Shown: piece by piece, positions 1-5,453 of the stretch
Position numbering within the stretch: the first letter of the stretch is position 1
Layout: each line of letters begins with the position of its first letter
Origin: Candidatus Coatesiibacteriota bacterium
Lineage (GTDB): Bacteria; B130-G9
Direction: 5' to 3'
Assembly: GCA_003647755.1 (NCBI GenBank)
Contig: QMNL01000069.1
Location: 1-7,419, forward strand
DNA: 7,419 bases
Translations under genes and position numbers: made by a program
The notes under the pieces: generated by a model
Told to the model about the DNA's origin: nothing
Database searches by the model: none
The model's input: the letters and a program-made list of their open reading frames with translations, nothing else

Positions 1-1
1 C

Positions 2-340
2 TCCCTTGACCAATCGTTCTCACCTCGCGTGGTTCAGACCCCGCCGAAACAGATAGACCCGTTCTATCCACTGATACTCGACAAACTGCCGAAGAACACG
101 CGGGGGCTGGTCGTGGTTGACGAGTCTAGGCTACAGGCGCTGACCCGAAATACCGCATTCATAATCGATCAGCACAAGAGACTGGTAACGCTGCATGTTG
201 GTGACGAGGTTTTCTTGGGCTATTTGACCAAGATCGATGTCCAGAAGAACGAGTGCGTTTTCACTCTCAATTTGGGCGGAATAATCGAGAAATACACCAT
301 GAAGCTTAATTTTGAGAATCGAGAGGGTGGCAAGAGATGA
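2..340 (+). CDS. pilP: PilP-like type IV pilus assembly protein (C-terminal part, 5' end outside window)
   Basis: The reading frame is open to the left edge, so this is the C-terminal ~112 residues of a longer protein. A GTG at 29 is in frame but has no Shine-Dalgarno sequence, so I treat the gene as 5'-truncated by the window rather than starting there. The visible part begins with a Pro-rich linker, then the QIDPFYPL segment. This matches the DPF-x-PL motif that opens the folded domain of PilP proteins, and a ~75-residue beta-rich domain follows (GLVVVDE, TAFIIDQ, LVTLHVGDEVFLGYLTKID, KYTMKLNFE). PilP is known as an inner-membrane lipoprotein that joins the PilN/PilO platform to the PilQ secretin across the periplasm; its lipobox would lie off the window. 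The downstream secretin starts inside this stop codon (ATGA), which supports the PilP-PilQ pairing. A GspC-like type II secretion protein is the main alternative. The family call rests on a short motif plus context, so confidence is moderate. Confidence 0.62.
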   Translation, partial: SLDQSFSPRVVQTPPKQIDPFYPLILDKLPKNTRGLVVVDESRLQALTRNTAFIIDQHKRLVTLHVGDEVFLGYLTKIDVQKNECVFTLNLGGIIEKYTMKLNFENREGGKR

Positions 341-1584
341 GAAGAGCAATAGCGGTCTCAACATTCATTCTTATGTTGCTGGCAGTTTACTGCTTGGCGG
401 ACCCGGCGCTTACGGGCAGTAAGCACACGTTTGTTCCAAAGCAGTACCCCATTGAGTACACGTCGCCTGACGAGATGGTCTCGTTGTCATCAGGGACTCC
501 GTTTGCTCAAGCCCTGTTCATTCTGTCCAAGTTCAGCAACAAGTTCGAGAAGAGAGTCATCATCGATCCTGCGAAGCACAAGGGCAATATCGGGATCGAT
601 ATAGACAACATGAATTGGAAGAAGGCCTTCGAGATGATCCTGCGGGCCAACGGGCTCTGGTATGTCAGATACGACACATACTATGAAGTCGTGGAGCCGG
701 CGAACAAGTCGGAGAAGGGCAAGCTCAAGAAAGAAGGGGTTACTCCCGATACGCGTGAGATCAGGATCAAGGCGACATTCTTCGAGGGCGACAGACATGT
801 AATGCGCGAGCTTGGGATCGATTGGACCACCATCAGGAACGGCAGTCTAACGATAGGTGGGTCGAGTCTTGGCGCCCAGAAGGTGAGTGAGCAGATGTTC
901 GTAGCCGGGCTGGCCAAGACTTTTTCCCACGGACGTGTGAGCATTGATGCCCTTCTGAGCACGTTGGAATCCGCCGAGAAGGGCCGCATCATTGCGACTC
1001 CGGAGGTTGTGGCGACTGCTGGCAAGCCGGCGAAGATACTTGTTGGACAGGAATTTAGCGTTAATACAAGGGATTTTGCTGGTAACGTCCTTACACACTT
1101 CTACGAGACGGGAACGATCCTGGAGGTTACGCCCACTGTTTTCAAGGGCAAGAACGGCGAAGAGTTCATTGACCTGAAAGTAAGCGTAGAGCGATCAAAT
1201 CTCGTTGATCCGGTCAACGTTACGATCAACAAGACTAGGGCGAACTCGTCCATACTTCTTTACAGCGGCGAGGATACGGCAATAGCTGGCCTTTACTCGA
1301 CCGAGCGGTCCAGGCACAGGTCGGGGATTCCCTTTCTGAAGGACCTGCCGTGGTGGGTTCTCGGCATAAGATACCTCGCTGGTTATGACCGCATGGAGAA
1401 GAAGGACAAGGAACTGGTCATCCTTCTTCACGCTGTTCTTCTGCCCAAGCTCGCGGACAGGCTGAGCGCCCCGCCGAGGGATACGGCTTTCAAGAAACTG
1501 CAACGGGAGACCGAAACCACTATCAAACCTCTTTGGCCGAGGCCCGGCGAGGGCAAGAACGACAAGGTGAAGCTAAAAAACTGA
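337..1584 (+). CDS. pilQ: Short secretin, PilQ/GspD family outer-membrane channel
   Basis: The 415-residue protein has a signal peptide (RR at 2-3, hydrophobic 5-20, likely cleavage after A21). Residues ~46-120 form an STN/N0-like domain (GNIGIDIDNMNWKKAFEMIL then GLWYVRYDTYYEVVE). The secretin core covers ~140-370: IKATFFEGDRHVMRELGIDW, the RIIATPEVVATAGKPAKILVG segment at 217-237, TGTILEVTPTV at 258-268, SGEDTAIAGL at 310-319, IPFLKDLP at 331-338 and the last strand ELVILLHAVLLP at 359-370. This order is diagnostic of the secretin pore. Secretins oligomerise into the outer-membrane gate through which pili or secreted proteins pass. It is much shorter than typical PilQ (often around 700 residues): I see no AMIN domains and only one N-domain before the core. 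A ~45-residue Lys/Arg/Pro-rich tail follows the core. The start overlaps the upstream stop (ATGA), with GAGAGG at 321-326 as ribosome binding site. The PilP-like neighbour favours PilQ over GspD; secretin membership itself is firm. Confidence 0.88.
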   Translation: MRRAIAVSTFILMLLAVYCLADPALTGSKHTFVPKQYPIEYTSPDEMVSLSSGTPFAQALFILSKFSNKFEKRVIIDPAKHKGNIGIDIDNMNWKKAFEMILRANGLWYVRYDTYYEVVEPANKSEKGKLKKEGVTPDTREIRIKATFFEGDRHVMRELGIDWTTIRNGSLTIGGSSLGAQKVSEQMFVAGLAKTFSHGRVSIDALLSTLESAEKGRIIATPEVVATAGKPAKILVGQEFSVNTRDFAGNVLTHFYETGTILEVTPTVFKGKNGEEFIDLKVSVERSNLVDPVNVTINKTRANSSILLYSGEDTAIAGLYSTERSRHRSGIPFLKDLPWWVLGIRYLAGYDRMEKKDKELVILLHAVLLPKLADRLSAPPRDTAFKKLQRETETTIKPLWPRPGEGKNDKVKLKN

Positions 1585-1639
1585 GGGGTTACACGTCGTA
1601 GGACTGATTCTGCCTGCGGCGCACGAGGACCACGTGTTG

Positions 1640-1668
1640 AAGGGCAGACCTCGCTGTCTGCCCTTTTT
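1640..1668 (+). terminator. Rho-independent terminator of the pilus operon
   Basis: A perfect 10-bp inverted repeat (AAGGGCAGAC at 1640-1649, GTCTGCCCTT at 1656-1665) encloses a 6-base loop CTCGCT, and the 3' arm runs into T1664-T1668. It lies 56 bases after the secretin stop. Read on the minus strand the hairpin is followed by only two T residues, so it should act mainly on the + strand but could also slow transcripts arriving from the convergent M20 gene. No separate minus-strand terminator with a T-run was found between 1670 and 1744. Confidence 0.88.
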
Positions 1669-1744
1669 GTTGCGACCCTTGGTCTGCGTCATTCCCAGGG
1701 CGGCAGGCCTCGCCCACATCCATGAGTCGCTATCTACTTATGGG

Positions 1745-2962
1745 TTATTGCCCCGCTTTTGGCCCGACCTCGTGAGAAAGCTCATCCTGGGCGGCGGCGA
1801 GAAGCTCCGGCTGCGTCAAGAGCTCTTGCGCCGTCAAGGCAAGCACCCTTGCCGCCAGCGTGGCGCACTGGATGCCCTCCTCGGACCCTGCCCTCTCTGC
1901 GAACTCCTCGGTGTGGGTCAAGACCCCCTCAAAGCCCCTGTTGATTATCGGGTGGATCACTGGGATACACCTACTCACGTTCCCGATGTCGTAGGCGCCG
2001 GGTGATTCTGGTGGAGCCGAGAGCACAGCTAGCCCCTCGTCCTGCAGATAACGCTCGCAGACCTTCCCGATCGTCTGGTTCACAAGCAACGGCTCGTATC
2101 CTGCCTCGTAACGGCGCATTGAGAAACTACAGTCCGAGGTCCGGGACGCTTCCCGGACGCACCGCAAGACCTCGTGCATGAGGCGCCTCAAGAGGGGTTG
2201 GGTCTTCGCCCTGAAGCTGAATCTCGCTACCGTTCGCTTGGGCGTCAAGTTTGGGCGCCTCCCGCCCTCCAGGATGACGCCCGGACAGCTGGCGCCGGAG
2301 AGGCCCGACGCCACCGATTGAATCGATTGAAATAGGCTGGCAACTGCCAACACTGGGTTCGGTCTGCGCTCCTGAGCAATGCCAGGGATACGTTCTGGGT
2401 AGAACACGATCTCCGTTGGGGCCGTCGCTACTGACCTGAGCGAGCACACCCTCGTCTCGGGACCCGGATGGAACATCATGGCAGCATCCAGGTCCGCAAG
2501 GTGGCCGGACCTCAGAAGAGATACTTTGCCGCCGAACGTCTCCTCGGCCGGGGAGCCTATCACCCAGACCTCGCCCCGCGGAAGATCGAGGCCCTTGGCC
2601 AGAGCCAGCCCGGCTACGAGGCTTGCTGAGGCGATCAGGTTGTGCCCACAGGCATGGCCAAGCTCGGGCAGCGCGTCGTATTCGCAGAAGAGCCCGATCT
2701 GGGGATGCCCACCATCGCCAAATGCGTATCTCGCCAAGAACGCCGTGGCAAGGTTTGCCACGTTCTTCTCCACCTTGAAGCCGTTCTCAGAGAGCAGACT
2801 CGCAAGTAGTGAGCAGGCCTTGCTCTCCTCGCCCGACAGCTCGGGATTCTCGAAGAGGTCCCGGCTGACCCGGCGGAGCGTCGGTGCGAGGCTCGAGAGC
2901 GAGTCTTTTAAGGGACTCGCCGCAGGTCGAGAGTCAGGCAGGGGCTTGCCGACCACGCTCAC
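1745..2962 (-). CDS. M20-family amidohydrolase / dipeptidase (M20D, PM20D2/AbgB-like)
   Basis: The 405-residue protein is a zinc metallopeptidase-type amidohydrolase. Motifs in order: NPELSGEE at 39-46; EYDALPELGHACGHNLI at 94-110, a hallmark of the M20D group holding the Cys105 and His107 metal ligands; the catalytic PAEE at 138-141; FHPG at 164-167 with the third-site His165; DIGNVS at 325-330; and THTEEFAE at 349-356 with the C-terminal His350. The wording of the EYDALPE-GHACGHN block is closest, from memory, to PM20D2-type dipeptidases and p-aminobenzoyl-glutamate hydrolase subunits; indole-3-acetyl-amino-acid hydrolases and aminoacylases are relatives. The substrate cannot be fixed. It is probably cytosolic, as no signal peptide is seen. 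GTG was chosen because it overlaps the upstream stop (GTGA); the nearest GAGGG is about 12 bases away, so translation is probably coupled. Oddity: the dimerisation-lid segment around 187-207 lacks the usual HAxxxPxxGxNA pattern and reads PGIAQERRPNPVLAV. It is the last gene of the minus-strand operon. Confidence 0.85.
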   Translation of the reverse strand: MSVVGKPLPDSRPAASPLKDSLSSLAPTLRRVSRDLFENPELSGEESKACSLLASLLSENGFKVEKNVANLATAFLARYAFGDGGHPQIGLFCEYDALPELGHACGHNLIASASLVAGLALAKGLDLPRGEVWVIGSPAEETFGGKVSLLRSGHLADLDAAMMFHPGPETRVCSLRSVATAPTEIVFYPERIPGIAQERRPNPVLAVASLFQSIQSVASGLSGASCPGVILEGGRRPNLTPKRTVARFSFRAKTQPLLRRLMHEVLRCVREASRTSDCSFSMRRYEAGYEPLLVNQTIGKVCERYLQDEGLAVLSAPPESPGAYDIGNVSRCIPVIHPIINRGFEGVLTHTEEFAERAGSEEGIQCATLAARVLALTAQELLTQPELLAAAQDELSHEVGPKAGQ

Positions 2963-4188
2963 CGCTCGAAAGTGCCCTCGGCAGGTCCGTCTTCACGCTC
3001 TTTGGGCTCGCCCAACACTCCCTCCTCTGTATGGTGCGATTGGCTCTCCAGCATGGCTGCAACCTCCGAGGCGCCGTCGAACGTTTGCGTATTGAGCGCC
3101 TGCGAAGGGGGCCTGTCGTCGGCGCTGCTGTCGGACTCTGACGTTGCCTCGACGTCAAGACTTGAGGCCGTGGCCGGCTCGTGCTCCATGACGGGCTCGC
3201 TCTCCAGGCCAACATTAGTGTCCCGATCGGTTGGATTACTATCAGCCCCAGCCAGAAGCTCGTTCGTGTGACGCTCCTCTCGCATCACCTCAGCTCGCAC
3301 CTCCAGCTCTGAGCGAAAGAGGTCTAGCCGCGCCTCGTCATTATCGAATCTGGCGTTGATAGCGGAGACGCTCGACGACAATCTCTGCTTCAAGTCATCG
3401 ACAGCGCTCTTGAGTCTCCGCATTTCGCGCTCGGTTTGAAGTTGAACCCGCACATGCTCGCGAACCAGCTGCGAGCAGAGCCGGACGAGATACATATTTA
3501 TGTAGCTCTGTCTAGTCACAAGGAAATCGGTATAAAGCCTCACCAGCCTTCTTATCGCTTTTTTTATCACCCTCAATGGGCCGGCGACCAGGCTGGCCCG
3601 GTGAGAAGTGATCTTGTAGTCCTGGGTCAGGTTCCAGTCGGAGCCCGAAACCGCTCGTAAGATATCGTCATTGGCGATGGCCTCACGCACAAACTTGGCC
3701 GCAAGCGCCTCGCTGGCCTCAGTTTTATGTTCGGTGGGCCGATTCGTCGTGTCGATTATGCCTCTTGTGGGTGGACCATGCATCTCTCGGTCGAGCTCGG
3801 ACGCACGTTGAGACAGTCGCCTCATTATCCGATCGACGCTTATCTCATCATCCTTGACCGCAACCAGGTCTGAGCGCTGCGAACTGTGGGCGCTCTGCTG
3901 GCTGGGACGACGTCCTCTCGAAGACCGTCGCCTTCTCGAGGACGAGCTACGTTGCTGGCCGGGCTGCTGCCCAGAAGGCCTCGAACTGCCGGGCCTCGAC
4001 CCCTCGCCCTGTTTGTGATTGGGCCGCTGTTGTTCAGGCCGCCTCTGATCCGACCGGGGCCTTCTCCGCCGCGAGGATGACCTGCGCCGCTGCCCGGACG
4101 TTCTCTGGCCTGAGTTTCCCTGGCCTGAGCGGTTTGTTTCCTGTTGACCACCGTTCGGTCTGTTGTCATGTGTATTTTGCTCTTGCAT
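2959..4188 (-). CDS. Uncharacterised protein: Arg/Ser-rich head, conserved helical core, coiled coil, acidic tail
   Basis: I do not recognise a named gene. The 409-residue protein (numbered from ATG 4188) has four parts. Residues 1-105 are low-complexity, rich in Gln, Ser, Gly, Pro and Arg, with about 21 Arg between 34 and 94, including two SSSRRRR blocks. Residues ~110-240 are predicted folded/helical; 185-237 carry W, SHR (195-197), IKKAIRRLVRLY and QSYINMYLVRL. From memory this resembles the W/Y-x-I-x-SHR...KR-x-x-R-x-L...Q-x-x-F/I-N segment attached to some bacterial glycosyltransferases and methyltransferases. Residues ~244-309 look like a coiled coil. Residues ~310-409 are disordered and acidic (about two dozen Asp/Glu, five basic). 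No enzyme motif, signal peptide or membrane helix is seen. ATG 4188 was chosen over TTG 4206 because GGAG lies five bases upstream; it leaves a 14-base gap after tyrS. Its stop overlaps the M20 start. Polysaccharide-related scaffold or nucleic-acid binding are both possible. Confidence 0.8.
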   Translation of the reverse strand: MQEQNTHDNRPNGGQQETNRSGQGNSGQRTSGQRRRSSSRRRRPRSDQRRPEQQRPNHKQGEGSRPGSSRPSGQQPGQQRSSSSRRRRSSRGRRPSQQSAHSSQRSDLVAVKDDEISVDRIMRRLSQRASELDREMHGPPTRGIIDTTNRPTEHKTEASEALAAKFVREAIANDDILRAVSGSDWNLTQDYKITSHRASLVAGPLRVIKKAIRRLVRLYTDFLVTRQSYINMYLVRLCSQLVREHVRVQLQTEREMRRLKSAVDDLKQRLSSSVSAINARFDNDEARLDLFRSELEVRAEVMREERHTNELLAGADSNPTDRDTNVGLESEPVMEHEPATASSLDVEATSESDSSADDRPPSQALNTQTFDGASEVAAMLESQSHHTEEGVLGEPKEREDGPAEGTFER

Positions 4189-4193
4189 AGAAT

Positions 4194-4203
4194 CTCCGTC
4201 CTT
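4194..4203 (-). promoter_or_regulatory. Ribosome binding site deciding the start of the Arg-rich protein gene
   Basis: Between the tyrS stop and the ATG at 4188-4186 the minus strand reads AAGGACGGAG followed by ATTCT and ATG. GGAG sits five bases before ATG, an ideal spacing. The alternative TTG at 4206-4204, which would overlap the tyrS stop as TTGA, has no Shine-Dalgarno sequence within tyrS and would place this purine-rich stretch inside the coding region. Confidence 0.72.
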
Positions 4204-5453
4204 CAATCAGATGTATCGTTTGTGATTTCGATGCGGAAAAACCTGCGCTTGCCGACTTTTAGCGTCATGCCCGACTTCACCGCAACGTCCGGCCTCCCAG
4301 CGTCCACCGGCGCTCCGTCTATCGAGACGGCGCCTTGCCTGACGAGCCCCAGTGCATTGGAATTGCTGCTGGCGGCATTGGCGAGCCTGAGCAGCTTGGC
4401 TATCCATATCTTGCCTTCTTTGAGGTCCTTCGACGAAAGCCCGATAACCGGCATCTCCCGAGGCGCCTCCTTTCGCTTGAAGACTCGCTCAAAATCCGAG
4501 GCCGCAAGCTCCGATGACTCCTCGCCGTGGTACATTGCCACAATCCTCTTCGCCATCTGGAACTTCACGTCCCGCGGGTTCGCCGAGCCGTCGGCAAGTG
4601 CCCTCTCAAGCCGTTCAACTTCGTCCGGCCTGTAGTCTGTGGCAAGCCGTAAGTACTCCGCGAGGAGCCTATCGGGTATCGACATAGTCTTCCCAAACAT
4701 CTCCTGCGGGCTCTCCGCAATACCGATGTAGTTGCCGATGCTCTTGGACATCCGCACCGTGCCACAAATCCCTGTTAATATCGGGACAAGCAGACCAATC
4801 TGCCGTTCCTGTCCCATTTGCTCCTGTAACTGCCTACCCATCAAGATGTTGAACGTCTGCTCCGTGGCCCCGAGCTCCACATCTGCGCGAACCATCACCG
4901 AATCGTAGGCCTGCATCACCGGATACATAACCTCGTGAAGGCTGATAGGCTGCTGCTTCGCGAGCCTCTTCTCAAAATCATCCCTCTCGAGCAGGCGGGC
5001 CACCGTGAACCGTGAGGCAAGCCTAAGCACGTCCGCAAACGCTAACTTCCTGAACCACTCGCCGTTCAGCACTATCTCAGTCCGCTCGGGGTCCAGTATC
5101 TTGAATACCTGCTCCTTGTAGGTTGCTGCGTTCTGCTCGATCTCGTCGTACGACAGCTGCGGCCTGGTCTTGTTCTTGCCCGAAGGGTCGCCAACCATCG
5201 CCGTGTAGTCCCCAATGATCAGAACGCCAGTATGGCCAAGGTCCTGAAAAGCCCGCATCTTCCTCAGGACAACGGCATGCCCAAGATGAATGTCAGGCGC
5301 GGTCGGATCAACCCCCAACTTAACCCTAAGCGGCCTCCGCTCCCGCTCAGAACGAGCCAGCTTCTCGCGGAGCTCATCCTTGGTGAAAACATCCGCAACA
5401 CGAGAATCGAGCAGCTCCTCAAGCGCCAGCTCTACACTCATAGGCCCACGCAT
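4203..5453 (-). CDS. tyrS: Tyrosyl-tRNA synthetase (class Ic, S4-domain type)
   Basis: The 416-residue enzyme would activate tyrosine with ATP and load tRNA-Tyr in the cytosol. The Rossmann catalytic core shows KLGVDPTAPDIHLGH (45-59; HLGH is the HIGH signature), GDYTAMVGDPSGKNKTRP (81-98), the tyrosine pocket YPVMQAYD (177-184, with Tyr177, Gln181 and Asp184 matching the residues that contact tyrosine in known enzymes), and RMSKSIGN (234-241, the KMSKS loop). A C-terminal S4 RNA-binding domain follows (about 349-384 and on: IAKLLRLAN, LVRQGAVSIDGAPV), used to grip the tRNA. Length and layout fit the bacterial family; the sequence style resembles the TyrZ-like subgroup (DPTAPDxHLGH) rather than E. 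coli TyrS. The ATG directly follows the dnaG stop (TAG-ATG) and has only a weak ribosome site; a second ATG four codons on (5441) is a possible start. There is no leader and hence no room for a T-box: expression should follow dnaG by read-through and coupling. Confidence 0.97.
   Translation of the reverse strand: MRGPMSVELALEELLDSRVADVFTKDELREKLARSERERRPLRVKLGVDPTAPDIHLGHAVVLRKMRAFQDLGHTGVLIIGDYTAMVGDPSGKNKTRPQLSYDEIEQNAATYKEQVFKILDPERTEIVLNGEWFRKLAFADVLRLASRFTVARLLERDDFEKRLAKQQPISLHEVMYPVMQAYDSVMVRADVELGATEQTFNILMGRQLQEQMGQERQIGLLVPILTGICGTVRMSKSIGNYIGIAESPQEMFGKTMSIPDRLLAEYLRLATDYRPDEVERLERALADGSANPRDVKFQMAKRIVAMYHGEESSELAASDFERVFKRKEAPREMPVIGLSSKDLKEGKIWIAKLLRLANAASSNSNALGLVRQGAVSIDGAPVDAGRPDVAVKSGMTLKVGKRRFFRIEITNDTSD

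Noticed and set aside
388..396. Lipobox in the secretin signal peptide (AVYC)
   Set aside because: Tyr precedes the Cys, where a small residue (Gly/Ala/Ser) is expected; signal peptidase I cleavage after LA is more likely.
2478..3095. 205-codon + strand ORF opposite the M20 gene and the unknown protein gene
   Set aside because: It lies antisense to two coupled genes with clear motifs or operon structure, has no recognisable domain, and its composition (Arg/Ser/Pro-rich) is what antisense frames of GC-rich genes give.
3910..4090. Nucleotide-level repeat array behind the SSSRRRR blocks
   Set aside because: The two blocks are alike in protein sequence but use different codons, so this is compositional rather than a recent DNA duplication.
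4189..4206. TTG at 4206 as the start of the Arg-rich protein (TTGA overlap with the tyrS stop)
   Set aside because: The ATG at 4188 has a well-spaced GGAG, while the TTG has none.
4144..4635. 163-codon + strand ORF across the tyrS end and the start of the unknown gene
   Set aside because: Antisense to the S4 domain of tyrS, which is well supported; no motif of its own.
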